A stretch of DNA of 64,000 nt, taken from NCBI RefSeq assembly GCF_037893015.1, contig NC_133658.1, positions 422,077,422 to 422,141,421 on the forward strand. The letters run 5' to 3'. Position 1 is the stretch's first letter, and each line of letters begins with the position of its first letter. The DNA is from Macrotis lagotis. Its lineage: Eukaryota > Chordata > Mammalia > Peramelemorphia > Peramelidae. The translations under genes were made by a program, and so were the position numbers. The notes below the pieces were generated by a model, which was given only the letters and a program-made list of their open reading frames with translations, was not told the origin of the DNA and ran no database searches. Below, in pieces: positions 10,300-21,239 of this stretch.

Positions 10300-11638
10300 C
10301 CATACCTACTTGAAAGTAATTATTTTCCTTAAATGAGGACACTTATGAACTGAGTTTAACTCAGTTCTGAATTTAACAGGTCTTGTACACCTCAGAAAGA
10401 CATTATGTGAGAGCCTGGGTCATGCCCATGTAAGAATTTATATGAAGGCCACAGAATATTCTGAGTCTGAGTAATACTGTACTACAATAATTGATTCATT
10501 TTAAGCTTAGAGAGCAATATGATGGCCCTTAGGGTTCATTTGATTCCCTCCTTTGACTTCATAAACTTGATTTTAGATGGAAAGGTATGTCAACTTAGAA
10601 TCTAAGTCCTCAGTCAGTCAGTCAATAAATGGTTTTAAGCATCCAAGCACTCTCCTAAAAACAAAAAGGTAAAAAGCAACCCTTTCTTTAAAAAAACTTA
10701 GTCTATTAATAAAATGCCTAACACCCAGGCAGAGGTAGGGCTCTCTACTTAACTTCCCTTTCATGTTCATCTTTAATTCATTCCTAACTTATTTGTAGTT
10801 AAGGCAAAATCATTTTCCTGAAAAGCTTGGGTAAAAAGACAGCAGATTATATCATGATGTCTGCTAGTAGGTCAGGATTATGAAGTGAAGTTGGGAAACA
10901 ACTGACCTTTTCTTGGGACTTCTCCTAACCCAGTTCTGCTTTTGAGATGCATGTAAACTCAATTACTATCCTTTACTTCTCCCATCTTGGCCATAGGTGA
11001 GGTCTACCTTGTCTCCTCTAAGATATGCGGAAATGCCATGTTTGTCTCAACCTTTCAATCCAGACTAGAACAATCCTTCATCCTAATTGTTAGATTACTT
11101 CTTCCTTTTATTCCAAATTCTTTGGACTCACTCAGTCACTCACATAATGCATTTGTTTGATTTAAGGAGAAATATGGGTGCTGTTCTCACTCAGTTCTGT
11201 TTGTCTGATACCTAACAAAAGTTTTAGTTTGATTGGATAATCAATAGAATCCTACCCTTATAAATGAATTGTGGGATTTACAGAATTAAAGTCAGAAACT
11301 GGTCCCAGGAACTGATGTACTACTCCCCAACACTTTTTGGAAGGGTGGGAGGAAGGTTTTCAGCACAAAATATGCATCTTCCGTGGAGGTTTTCAGGATA
11401 TATATGGAGAAGAATTTCACAGGAAGAAATAGCATTAGGTCTATAAGAATAGTTGAAGCCCCATACTGATAAAATCACTGCCCATTCAAATTATAAAACA
11501 AGTCAAATTGAATAAATAATTTTCTAATAACAGAACAAAGAAAAACTTCAGAATACCAATTTGTGCTATGTAGTATTAAAGAAGAAGAGTTGTGAACCTG
11601 GGTCTTCCTGACCTTTGTTAATCCTTAAGACATCATAT
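10300..11638. other. Unassigned stretch with one family A start
   Basis: Mostly unrecognised. At 10615-10700 a family A beginning is visible (GTCAATAAATGGTTTTAAGC, then AAAAAGGTAAAAAGCAACCC), nearly the same as the piece at 13288-13363. The remainder shows no gene; the 60-codon frame at 11264-11446 has no recognisable content. Confidence 0.55.
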
Positions 11639-11782
<144 letters not shown>

Positions 11783-12059
11783 AATTCAATACTGTTCTGG
11801 AATGGCCTCCAAGAACTTAGCATCTATTGCCCTCATTGTTCCGATAATAAAGCTGAGATCCAGGAAAGGAAAATGATTTTTTTTCCCAGTCACACATGTG
11901 AAATACATGGAATTTAGACCACAGTCCTTTGATTCCAAATCTGCAGTTCTCCATAGTTAGAAGAGTATGTTCCCATGGAGTTTTATTGTCAGTTCTTTCA
12001 CTATATAAACTAAATATGGATCTGCAATAAAGCAAAAGATTGAAAGTTGAAAAAATATT

Positions 12060-12480
12060 TGGTATCTGAGCTATCAAATTATCAGCATGGCTGATTATTA
12101 CTACTGAATTTTCTTCTCAGATGCCTGGAGGTGAACCTGGTTTATCAAAGGCTGTCAGTGTAGTGCCAGTTAGTCAGGTCCTAATGAGCTGCAAAGTCTT
12201 CAGTTAAAGACCCAATTATGTTTGTCATTTAAGTTTCAGCCCAGTTTATGGACTGGCCAAAAGAACATATTGTGTTTATTTGCTGTTGCAATAAAACCAA
12301 GAATCTCTTTTTGCTTAAGGAGTTGTAAGGAGCACACACAGAACAGTGAAAACATGAACCCTTAAAGAATTAAACTAAGTAGATTAATTATTTCATTAAT
12401 AATCAGTTCTTCTAGTCAACATAAAAGTATTGATACAGGCTATTTGGGGCATTAGATGATATAAGTCTATATACAAAATT
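12060..12480. promoter_or_regulatory. Candidate conserved non-coding element
   Basis: About 420 bp free of recognised repeats or simple sequence. It carries clustered homeodomain-like cores (CTAATGAG 12181-12188, CAATTATG 12213-12220, ATTAATTA 12383-12390), a forkhead-like TGTTTATT (12273-12280), a GCAATAAAA posterior-HOX/CDX-like site near 12288, and a CCAGT/ACTGG hairpin at 12241-12256. The composition resembles vertebrate developmental enhancers, but that is an impression; short AT-rich motifs occur by chance, and conservation cannot be tested here. Confidence 0.3.
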
Positions 12481-12514
12481 TGATATTGAAGAGTTAATTC
12501 TTATTGCCCCCAAT

Positions 12515-12670
12515 TCAGTTCAACTCAACAAGCCTTTATTAAGCACCTGTCATATTCTATTTACTAAGTAAAGAGATGAAGAAAGAAAAGAAGAAAGGAA
12601 GGCATAGAGAAATAGAGAAATAAAGAAACAAAGAAAAGTCTTTGGTGGCAAGGAATTTACATATTATAAT
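12515..12670 (+). mobile_element. Family A fragment
   Basis: Begins AACAAGCCTTTATTAAGCAC, followed by a decayed CTGTCATATTCTATTTAC, an A/G-rich expansion (12585-12640) and GGCAAGGAATTTACATATT, which is the 'lump sum then segment end' order of this repeat. Confidence 0.5.
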
Positions 12671-12696
12671 GATCTTCCTTCATTCCTACTTTGTCT

Positions 12697-12853
12697 TTTT
12701 TTTTTAGGTTTTGTTGCAAGGCAAATGGAGTCAAGTGGCTTGCCCAAGGCCACACAGCTTAGGTAATTATTAAGTGTTTGAGACCTTATTTGAACCCAGG
12801 TACTCCTGACTCCAGGGCCGGTGCTTTATCCACTGCACCACTTAGCCACCCCA
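12697..12853 (-). mobile_element. tRNA-derived marsupial SINE (CTTGCAAAA-tailed), antisense
   Basis: T-rich tail, then GTTGCAAGGCAAATGGAGTC, CTTGCCCAAGGCCACACAGC, TTTGAACCCAGGTACTCC (reversed B box), CCGGTGCTTTATCCACTGCA and GCCACCCC. Flanks are an imperfect 16-bp target duplication: CATTCCTACTTTGTCT at 12681-12696 and CATTCCTGCTTTCTCT at 12855-12870. Retrotransposed by L1 machinery, as is typical for this class. Confidence 0.9.
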
Positions 12854-12974
12854 CCATTCCTGCTTTCTCTTAAGAAGGATAAGTGTATGTCATATATCTG
12901 TATTGATCCATGATCTGGAGAAGTCCAAGGAGCATAGATCTCTTTTTATCCTGGGTGAAAAAAAGAAGATATGA

Positions 12975-13110
12975 GAAAATAAGCATTAGATTCAAAACAC
13001 CTAGGTTTGAGTTCTGGTCTTGTCAGCTGTCTGATATTGAGTAAGTCACTTAATGTTTCTGAGATTTGATTTTCCTATCTATAAAAATGATACAATAATA
13101 CTTTATCTTT
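12975..13110 (+). mobile_element. MIR-like fragment
   Basis: CTAGGTTTGAGTTCTGGTC, GATATTGAGTAAGTCACTTA and GATTTTCCTATCTATAAAAA follow the plus-strand MIR order. Confidence 0.5.
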
Positions 13111-13287
13111 TAAGATATTTTTTGATTTTAAAAAATGTTTTGTGATAATAATGTCTATTTATACCTAAATTATCAAACCTCAATTAGGTCATTATTGCTG
13201 CATTGCAGTATTTTTTTCCTCTAGTTTGAACCTTTACCATAATTCCCCTAATATGGGTGTGTTTCTCCTTAAACCTTCATATCTCAT

Positions 13288-13363
13288 TCACTCAACAAAT
13301 GGTTTTTAAGCATCCAAGCACTATCCTAAACACAAAAAAAAAAAGGTAAAAAGCAACCCTTTC
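13288..13363 (+). mobile_element. Family A start fragment
   Basis: CAACAAATGGTTTTTAAGCA, CCAAGCACTATCCTAAAC and GGTAAAAAGCAACCCTTTC. Close to the copy at 10615-10700, including the unusual AAAAAGCAACCC string, so the two may share a recent source or be a local duplication. Confidence 0.5.
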
Positions 13364-13514
13364 ACCAGATGACCTTGATTCATACTTTACAGGGAAAACT
13401 GAGATCATTTACATTTTAAACCACCTCTCTATCTTCTTATTTCACTATCACAATAAGTTTTTGTCTTTCATTCAACCTCCCCTGATTTTCTCTTGGATAC
13501 TTCTCTCTAGGAAG

Positions 13515-13710
13515 AAGTGTTAGAGCACTGGACCTAGAGTGAGAAATATCTGACTATGACTTGCAACTCTGGTAGTTGCAATCCATCTGATCCTGGGCTA
13601 TTCCCTTAGCCACTATAAATCTTGGTTTCCTAATTTGTAATATGATGAAGTTGGACTATATGACTTCTAAGATTCCTTCTAGCTCCAAAACTATGATTAT
13701 GTCATTTCAT
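13515..13710 (+). mobile_element. MIR-like SINE fragment
   Basis: Head-like TAGAGCACTGGACCTAGAGT, then GATCCTGGGCTATTCCC, TTGGTTTCCTAATTTGTAAT and a tail GGACTATATGACTTCTAAG, TTCCTTCTAGCTCC. The last part matches the common '..ATGACCTCTAAGGTCCCTTCCAGCTC' ending of old marsupial SINEs. Confidence 0.5.
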
Positions 13711-13714
13711 AATA

Positions 13715-14439
13715 TAATGAGGATGCTTTGCATATACAGATTAGATTAATCTTCCAATAATAAAATTTTATGATTCTATACTCATTCCCTTCCACTCTCT
13801 ACTTTTCCTGTGTCTCCTTCTCTACTATTATAGATCTGTTGAAATTGTCTGATCCTATCAAAATAAAATAAAGCCAAAAACCTCTTCCAGTTGATCCTGT
13901 CACCCCTTTAGGTTGCACACTACATCAGTTCCTCTCCTTCCCTCTCCTCCCCTCAGTCTTGTGGTGAGTGGTATTTCAGATAACACATCATCAAGTGCAT
14001 TTATGAATACTGAAGGGTGTTATAATTGCTTACCAAGAGAGCCTGAGTAGTCTTCCCTGGATAGATTCTTATCCCTCTAGTGGGGTTTCTTCTGACAGAT
14101 AATGCATAGCTCAAATACTATTTTCTTGCTATCTCTCAATATGTAGATTCATTAATAATAAGCTAAATTATACAGGAAATGCTAATTATTTCATGTAATA
14201 GGATAATATGTGAGTCTGAATTAAGGGAAGTGATTTATCCAAAGTTACATGATTGTTGCATGGTGGTCACAAAATTAAGCCCGTTGTTTTGTTGTTTATT
14301 TGCTTTTGTCTAAGTTTAGTACTCTTTCCAATTGTGAAAAATCATATGATAAATAAATGAAAGAATGCTCAAGGAAGAGACCTTAGTACTATGGCACATA
14401 GAATATTAAGGCATCAAAACAATCTAGAATACCTAAACA
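13715..14439. other. Unassigned stretch
   Basis: No gene or repeat is recognised; composition is ordinary. Confidence 0.5.
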
Positions 14440-14580
14440 TGAATTATTAGAACTGGAAGAGATACTAAATATAGTCAAACACAAATCTCTCATTTTACAG
14501 ATGAGAAAGATGCAAGGAATGGAAATGTTTTCCCAAGGTCACATGGTTAGATAGTAGAAGAAATGAGATATTATTTAATT
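14440..14580 (-). mobile_element. Antisense MIR-like fragment
   Basis: AACTGGAAGAGATACTAAAT, CTCATTTTACAGATGAGAAA and CCCAAGGTCACATGGTTAG: the reverse-MIR order with a well-kept ACAGATGAGAAA core. Confidence 0.55.
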
Positions 14581-15119
14581 TTTTTAATTTCAGTCCATGG
14601 CTTTCTTCGTTACCTACTGTGAATCTATTTTCTCATCTATGCTTCTGATCCTGTGATATTGGCATAGGGATATGACTTTCTCTAAAAGACTTTTTATAAA
14701 AAAAAAAATTCTTACCACTCTTGTCTGACTATGAAGAGACAGTCATAGTATGCAACCAAACCTAATAAATCTTGGTCCCCATTCTCTGTTCCAGAAATGA
14801 AGAAATAGAATTTCTTGAGTAGAAATGGGTATTTATCTTTCCAGTGGATTCCATATCTTTAATTTTAGTGTGGGAGAGGATTTTTTGGCATATCTTTAAA
14901 AAAAAAAGAAAAAAGGACTTGTATATTTGGAAATCCTATGCTTGACTGGAAAAATTTGTCAGATTCAGTCAGTTGGCACATTGATTTTCCCATGAAAACC
15001 AAAAGAAGTCGAAGGCAATTAAAATCAGGTAGGATAACCAAAAAAAAAAGGCTCAACTATATTTTAATTCTCTTTGGACTTAAATATAGAAATACAAAAG
15101 AAATTGTGGTTATGTGACT
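14581..15119. other. Unassigned stretch
   Basis: Contains two A-rich runs (about 14898 and 15040) but no repeat body I recognise; the 63-codon antisense frame across them has no domain. Confidence 0.5.
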
Positions 15120-15660
15120 TCATTCCAAAGAAAGTCGCAGCTTTTAGTAGAAATGTCTTAAGGCGTCTGCTTATAAAACTTCTGTATTAACATTATAAGC
15201 TACTGGGTAAATAATGCATGTTTTCAATTCAGTTGTAAATTCACATTCAGCCACTACAACAGCTCAAAGTGTCAGGGAAATATGATGCATTTTAATAAAC
15301 CAAATATTTAGCCAAATACAGCAAAACCCATAATAACATTTTCCAGAGGACAAGAAAAGAAAACAGAATAAGTGGGAAACATCATATGTGTGAGCAGTAG
15401 ACCGTGTCTTTAAAAGACAAATATTATAGGCAGGAAATACTGTAACTGTATTAATTCAATGAGTGCTCCAGTGTGTCAGTCATACTAGAGAACTGAACCT
15501 TCGCATTTTTCATGTGAAAATTACACAGAGTTAATTTTGTGCAACCCATGTGTGAACTAATGCATATGTGTGGTTCTGAATGTCTATAAACAATATAAAA
15601 AAGTCTTAGGAATTGTCAATTTGCTGATTAGGTAATTTCTTTCATGTAAGCAACATAATA
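15120..15660. promoter_or_regulatory. Candidate conserved non-coding element
   Basis: A repeat-free 540-bp stretch with ATGCATTTTAATAAACC-like, TTCATGTGAAAATTAC, TTAATTTTGTGCAACC and TGATTAGGTAATTT strings, plus several TGCATA/ATGCAT octamer-like cores. No frame is open beyond about 40 codons. I flag it only from composition and lack of repeats; conservation is untested. Confidence 0.27.
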
Positions 15661-15800
15661 TGCCAAGAATCTGCTCATGGCATGAGAAAGCAGGAAATCT
15701 AGATTCTAATGTCCACTCTACTACCAAGGACCTATAGTTTTTTTAAAGCAATTTATTGGGGTCTCAGTGTCCCAGTTTTCTTCTTTTATATAAAGGGAAT
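15661..15800 (+). mobile_element. MIR-like fragment (weak)
   Basis: GAGAAAGCAGGAAATCTAG, TTCTAATGTCCACTCTAC and GTCTCAGTGTCCCAGTTTTC follow the plus-strand MIR order, with the TCACTTAACCTC block gone. Confidence 0.35.
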
Positions 15801-16578
15801 AATAGAACCTTTCAGAAGGGAAAATAAACTCCAGATCACATATACAATCTTATATAGATGCTTATTTGATATAAACAAGCTCTAGAATATTGTCAATAGC
15901 AATTTGGACTTGAGAAGGCACAAAAAAGATATCATCAAATAAATAAAAAAGAAAAAGAAGGGGACTGATTCTTTAGCAAGAATCAGACATGATGGCTAGC
16001 TGCAGGAATGTTTACTATTCCCAAAATATTGAAAGAGCAAGAGAACTTCAGTATATAAATCCTGAATGAAGCATATGAAGGTCATGAACTAAGAAAGTAT
16101 CAATATTTTCTGTTGCTGTTGTTTTGCTCAAAAAATCAAAATTATAAAATCTCAGCTGGGTTCAATTTAGTGATCATCTAGCTCAATGTATAATAGAACA
16201 AGAAATCACTGAAAAATACCTGTATTCCTTAAAACTTTGCTTGAAGACTCCAGTGAGGTTTACAGAAGAGGGTTCTGATATCTGGTAGGACTGATAATTT
16301 TCAGACTAAGTATTTAGATTCAACCTTCTAGTTTAACAGCCCTTGGTCTGACAAGCCTTGAGTTCAATATGTAAAGGACCCTCTTGGTCCAAAAAGCTTC
16401 AGGTCATTGAAGGCTTTATCATAGCTTCCTGGCTTACAATAATCCATCCCTGATCCCTAGCTATTATTGACCTCAGAGGTCAAATGGCAGCTTCATTGAA
16501 AAACAATTTCCATCCCCCAATCCTTCCAGTAAAAGGAAGAGAGCCTTATAAAAACAATAATAATAAAGAAAGTACAGT
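15801..16578. other. Unassigned stretch
   Basis: No gene or clear repeat. AT-rich with short A-runs. Confidence 0.5.
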
Positions 16579-16858
16579 ACAGCGAGGTGGAGCAGTGGAT
16601 AGAGCACTGGCCCTAGAGTCAGGAGGACCTGAGTTCAAATTCAGCATCAGACACTTAATAATTATCTAGCTGTGTGATCTTGGGCAAGTCACTTAGCTCC
16701 ATTGCCTTGCAAAACCCCACCCCCAAAGAAAGATTAAATCAGGACCTAAGTTCAAATCCAACCTCAGACATTTAAATAATTACGTAGCTTTGTGACCTTG
16801 GGTAAGTTACTTAACCCCAAGGCCTTGCAAAAATCAAAAAGAAAAAGAAAAAAGAAAG
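16579..16858 (+). mobile_element. Head-to-tail SINE pair (second unit headless)
   Basis: The first unit (16579-16732) is a whole CTTGCAAAA-tailed tRNA-SINE: AGCGAGGTGGAGCAGTGGAT head, GGAGGACCTGAGTTCAAATT B box, CTTGGGCAAGTCACTTAGC, CCATTGCCTTGCAAAA. The second (about 16738-16858) starts inside the B-box segment (CAGGACCTAAGTTCAAATCC) and repeats the body and tail. AAAGAAAG follows each unit, so the second copy may be a 5'-truncated insertion or a tail-to-middle template switch. Confidence 0.8.
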
Positions 16859-17791
16859 CAAAATCTACCCATGATACTGCGAGTGTGTGCTGGTGTCCAC
16901 AATACATGGAGTTTGCACTGCTGTCAAATGCCTTCTGCTGATGTAATCTGTAGTGGTACCCACTGCCAGAGATTTTTCATTCTCTTTTTAGACCATCATT
17001 ATCCATCCTACTTTCTTATTGCTAGATAAAACAATTGGCTAAGGAATAGAGTTCCCTTATGGAGCAATGGACGACTAGGAGCCTGAAAGTACAAACATTT
17101 GATTTTACAAAACAGAGATACAAATAAGGACATATGTCCTTGGTGTTCTAACAAGGCATTTTAGGGACTGCCAGGGAAAAGCAACTCAGAGAAAAATTTC
17201 TGGGACCTCAGAAATCCTAAGACCAACACAAAAGAAGGTCAACATATGAATCTTATATGCTCCTTGTTCTGAAAGACTCACAACTGGATTTCAGATCATT
17301 TCCTGTGGGGGGAGGGGGAAGGAAGGAAGGGTATATTTAAATCAGACTGCACTGGGAGTATATCATGATACTTAACTATATTCTTAAGCAATACAGTTTT
17401 GTTTATAGTTTTGAATAGTTTTGTTTGTTATGGTTTTCTTTCCTCCTTCATCAAATTTAAATTTCCCTCTTCCAACTTTAACTAATTACTCTGATTATTC
17501 CCTTCTAAGGCAAACAAAATAAGGAAGAGAAGACTGGTCAATAAAGATCCAGTTTTTATAGCAGGGACAGGGATGTCTGACCAAATTATGTGGCCCTGCA
17601 GCTTCTAAGACAATAGGCGACTAGACTCGAAATTCAATAAATCTAGAAGTTTTTTGAGGAGTGAATCAATTTAATATTTGACCAATTATAGCAGGCTAAT
17701 TTTTAAGCTGATAAGTATGTATGGCCTGAGGATGAACTTATAAATATTTAAATAGCCTTGGCAGAAAAAAAAGTTCCCCACCCCTAATTTT
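16859..17791. other. Unassigned stretch
   Basis: No gene or repeat recognised. A GGGGGGAGGGGG/GGAAGG purine patch lies near 17308-17328. Confidence 0.5.
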
Positions 17792-17940
17792 TTTTCAAGT
17801 TTTTGCAAGGCAAATGGGGTTAAGTGGCTTGCCCAAGGCCACACAGCTAGGTAATTATTAACTGTCTGAGGCTGAATTTGAACTCAGGTACTCCTTACTC
17901 CAGGGCGGGTGCTCTATCCACTGCGCCACCTAGCCGCCCC
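17792..17940 (-). mobile_element. tRNA-derived SINE (CTTGCAAAA-tailed), antisense
   Basis: TTTTTGCAAGGCAAATGGGG, GGCTTGCCCAAGGCCACACA, GAATTTGAACTCAGGTACTC, GGGTGCTCTATCCACTGCGC, CACCTAGCCGCCCC. It keeps a CpG-bearing head and is one of the better preserved copies. A CTAATTTT flank occurs on both sides (about 17784 and 17946), consistent with a short or eroded target duplication. Confidence 0.9.
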
Positions 17941-18199
17941 ACTCTCTAATTTTCTATCTGTATTTTCTATCTGTAGTCAGATCATAAGAAAATTTTGAGA
18001 AGCTAGTTTTTGGACACAATGACTCAGGCTGATATCACATTTTTCAGGATTTTTCAGATTTTAATTTGGAGCACCCTATCCCTGTAGGGACTTTCTGTGT
18101 GCAAAGGGAAATTTCTCTTACCTAGGAGTTGGGGAAGTGGATATATTATAAGAAATAAGTAAGTCTTTAAAAACACTTTGTACACAAATAAAATCAGTT

Positions 18200-19610
18200 C
18201 TTAATAACTGGACAAATGTCCATTGCTCATAGGTAGAGCAAACTAATGGAATGAAAATGACAATTCTACCTAAATTAAATTACTTATTCAGTTCCATACC
18301 AATCAAACTACTAAAAAATTACTTTATAGAGATAGAAAATATAGTAACAAAATTCATATGGAAGAATAAAAGGTCATGGATATTCAGGGAATTAATATAA
18401 AGAATGCAAAGGAAGGCAGCCTAGCTGTAGCAAATCTAAAACTGTATCAGTCATCAAAACTGTTTAGTACTGGATAAGAAACATAGTAGTGGATCATTGG
18501 AAAATATATTAAATGCAAAAGAAAGAGCAGAAAATGACTACAATAATCTAATATTTGATAAACCCAAAGATTCCAGCTTCTGAGATAAGAACTCATGCTA
18601 GAAAAACTAGAAGAAAATACTCAATATTGGAGGAAGGAGATATGTGAAAATTGGGACACTAATGTTTTGCTAATGAAGTTATGAACTGATCTAACCTTTC
18701 TGGAGAGCAATTTGAAACAATGTCCAAAGGGCAATAAAACTGGTATCCAGCAATACTGCTACTAGATCCATATCCCGAGATCACCAAAAAAAGGATTTAA
18801 AAAACCCCACATGTACAAATGTATTTATAACAACTATTTTTGTATTAGCAAAGAATTGGAAGTAGAGGGGATGCCCATCTCCTGGGGAATGGCTAAACAA
18901 ATTTTGTTATATAAATGTGATGGAGCACTGTTGTTCTGTAAGAAATAATGAGGGGGGCAGCTAGGTGGCGCAATGTATAAAGCACCTGCCCTGGAGTCAG
19001 GAGTACCTGGGTTCAAATCTGGTCTCAGACACTTAATAATTACCTAGCTGTGTGGCCTTGAGCAAGCCACTTAACCCCATTTGCCTTGCAAAAAAAAAAA
19101 GCCTAAAAAAAGAAATAATGAGGGAGAGAACTTCAGAAGTCTAGAAAGATTTTCATTATCTGATGCTAAGTGAAGTAAGCAGAACAAAAAAGCATTGTGC
19201 ACACCACATAGTTGATGATCAACTATGATGGAGTTGTTCATTTCATCAGTGCAATAATCAAAGACAATTCTAAAAGACTTGTGATAGAAAATACCATCCA
19301 CATCCAGAGAAGGAACTGTGGAAACTGAATGTAGGCCAAAGTTTATTATTTTAAATTTTTTAAATGTGTTTTATGAATTTGTTTTCCCTCTCTTGTTTTT
19401 TCTCCATTTTTGATTTGAATCTTCTTTCACAACATGATTGATATGAATATTATGTTTAATATAGTTAAATGTGTATAATCTATATTAGATTACTTTCTGT
19501 CAGGGAGGGGGAAGGAAGGGAGGAAGAAAGATCTGAAACTCAAAATCTTACAAAAATTGTTGAAAACTATCTTTGAATTAATTGGAAAAATAGATAAAAT
19601 ATATAAAAAG
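18200..19610 (+). mobile_element. L1 LINE 3' part: ORF2 C-terminal relic and 3' UTR
   Basis: Plus-strand L1 sequence with internal deletions. ORF2-derived blocks: ATTAAATTACTTATTCAGTT, ACTATGTTTAGTACTGG-like, ATTTGATAAACCCAAAGATT; ATTGGGACACTAATG; TCTGGAGAGCAATTTG; CCAGCAATACTGCTACTAG; AAGAATTGGAAGTAGAGGGG; then GTGAAGTAAGCAGAAC and the typical 3' UTR (CATCCAGAGAAGGAACTGTG, GGGAGGGGGAAGGAAGG, CAAAATCTTACAAAAAT). Many frame breaks; dead. A SINE is inserted at 18955-19109. Confidence 0.9.
18955..19109 (+). mobile_element. Young tRNA-derived SINE inside L1, with perfect target duplication
   Basis: GGCAGCTAGGTGGCGCAATG head, CTGGAGTCAGGAGTACCTGG, GTTCAAATCTGGTCTC (B box), CACTTAACCCCATTTGCC, CTTGC followed by an A-run and GCCTAAAAAA. 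Exactly matching 15-bp duplications AAGAAATAATGAGGG flank it at 18940-18954 and 19110-19124. The clean duplication and low decay suggest a comparatively recent insertion into the older L1. Confidence 0.95.
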
Positions 19611-19639
19611 GAAGTTGTAAATAAAAAGAAAAGAAAAAA

Positions 19640-19830
19640 TAATAGAGTCCTGAGTTAACTGACTGTTTAGGAAAAGCACAAGGTAGGCATTGTGATAAGC
19701 ACTAGGAATACATGGATGAAAAAGAAAAAGTCTTAATATCACTAAATCTACAACCTAATGCGGGAAGACAACACACAAAAAGAAAGTGAAAAGGAAGGAG
19801 ATAGGTGGAAGGGTAGGTTCCAGGCTTTGG
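19640..19830 (+). mobile_element. Family A start fragment
   Basis: TAACTGACTGTTTAGGAAAAGC, then a decayed GTAGGCATTGTGATAAGCAC, GAATACATGGATGAAAAAG, and CTACAACCTAATGCGGGAAG with GACAACACACAAAAAG: the start-to-middle order of family A. Confidence 0.45.
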
Positions 19831-20154
19831 GGTATAATGGAGCAGTCCCAAGGAGTGCAGCTATATGGGAAATGAAACCAATCACAAACAGGTATTAGGA
19901 AGATAGCCTAAGTGCTCTCCCCAAAAACCTTAAAGTAATTTCACCTTGTTGGGTAAGACCAGTGGGTTGAGATTTTGAGTTCAGAGAAAATGTTATGTCT
20001 ATGTCTTCTCTGAGGTGATAGACCTTTAAAGACATAAACAAAGCTATCATATTGTCTTTAGATTTCCACTGTTTCGAGCTACATTCTCACAGCTCTTTTC
20101 ACCAATGCTGATACAATGTCTTATACTTTCCAACATCTCAATGTCCTAAATTTG

Positions 20155-21060
20155 AGTCAATTCAGCAAGCCTTTATGCAGTGTTAACTTTATTCAATAGA
20201 AGAGATCCAAAGACTAGAGTGAATTTGTCCTTGTATTCAAGAAACTTGCATTATCATAGGGAGTTGAAATAGATGTACGTATAAGTAAATTCCAAATTTG
20301 GGGAATTCAGAAGTATTTGGGGAAGAAGGAATAAGGAAGTGCTAATAATTGGAAGACTAAGAAATGCTTCATGGAAGAGGTATTTGAGTTGAGTCTTAAA
20401 GGTTACTAGGAATTCCAAGACTTAGAGATGAGAATACAGAGATCATTCCAGGAATGCAAAAGAACCTTTTCAAAGCTCAGGGAATGGAGAAGAAAATATA
20501 CCAAAGGCAAGTAGGCTTGTTAGGGTAGTATGTAGGATATGTGAGGGAAAATAATATGGAATAAGTCTAGAAAGATAAGTTGAGGCAGATTGGGAAGGAT
20601 CTGAAACACTAAACAAGGGGGCACTGTAACTTAAAGCAATAAGATGCGGGTGGGGACAAAGAGGGAATAAGACAGAGACTGAAACAGAGACTGAGACAGA
20701 TACAGAGATTTGCCAAAGGCAACCTCCTCTTTCCCCCAGGTCTGTGGAACTCTCCCTTGAAACAAAGAAGTACAATTATACAAAATAAATAAACACGCTG
20801 GCAATGTCTGCCAATGGAAGAGAGGTGGGAGGTATGCATCACCCTCAGTCCTCTGAAGTCATGATTAATCATTGCATTGATCAGAGTGATATGACTAGTT
20901 CTATGTGTAAAGAAGATTTATCTAGTGTTTAAGCAGTATAGATGAGAGGGAAGATACTGGAGGTGGGAAGACTTGTTAAGAGGAAATTTCAATAATCCTG
21001 GCATGTGGTAATGAGTGTAATAGTGGTGGGAATAGAAAGAAAGGGAGGGGTTATTATATT
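20155..21060 (+). mobile_element. Family A, long copy with internal insert
   Basis: GTCAATTCAGCAAGCCTTTA start; CTTGTATTCAAGAAACTTGC; GGAAGACTAAGAAATGCTTC, ATGGAAGAGGTATTTGAGTT, GAGTCTTAAAGGTTACTAGG; AGACTTAGAGATGAGAATAC and CATTCCAGGAATGCAAAAG. The 3' part resumes at about 20895 with GGAGGTGGGAAGACTTGTTA and CAATAATCCTGGCATGTGGT. A patch of (GACAGA)-rich sequence (about 20668-20712) and unassigned DNA lie between. Frames reading SVSVSV come from that simple repeat. Confidence 0.5.
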
Positions 21061-21077
21061 CCCCATAAAGAATTTGA

Positions 21078-21239
21078 GGGTGGGGTGGCTGGGTTTCCCA
21101 GTGGATAGAGCACCAGCCCTGGAGTCAGGAGTACCTGAGTTCAAATGTGGCCTCAGACACTAAATAATTACGTAGCTGTGTGACCTTGGCAAGCCACTTA
21201 ACCCCATTGCCTTGCAAAAAAATAAAAAAATAAAAAATA
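21078..21239 (+). mobile_element. tRNA-derived SINE with target duplication
   Basis: GGGTGGGGTGGCTGGGTTTC head variant, GATAGAGCACCAGCCCTGG, CCTGAGTTCAAATGTGGCC, AATTACGTAGCTGTGTGACC, TTGCCTTGCAAAAA tail plus a TAAAAAA-rich extension. An 11-bp direct duplication AAAGAATTTGA flanks it at 21067-21077 and 21240-21250. Confidence 0.92.

Noticed and set aside
16579..19109. tRNA genes suggested by A- and B-box-like sequences
   Set aside because: The boxes belong to SINE heads; no cloverleaf with anticodon and acceptor stems can be drawn.
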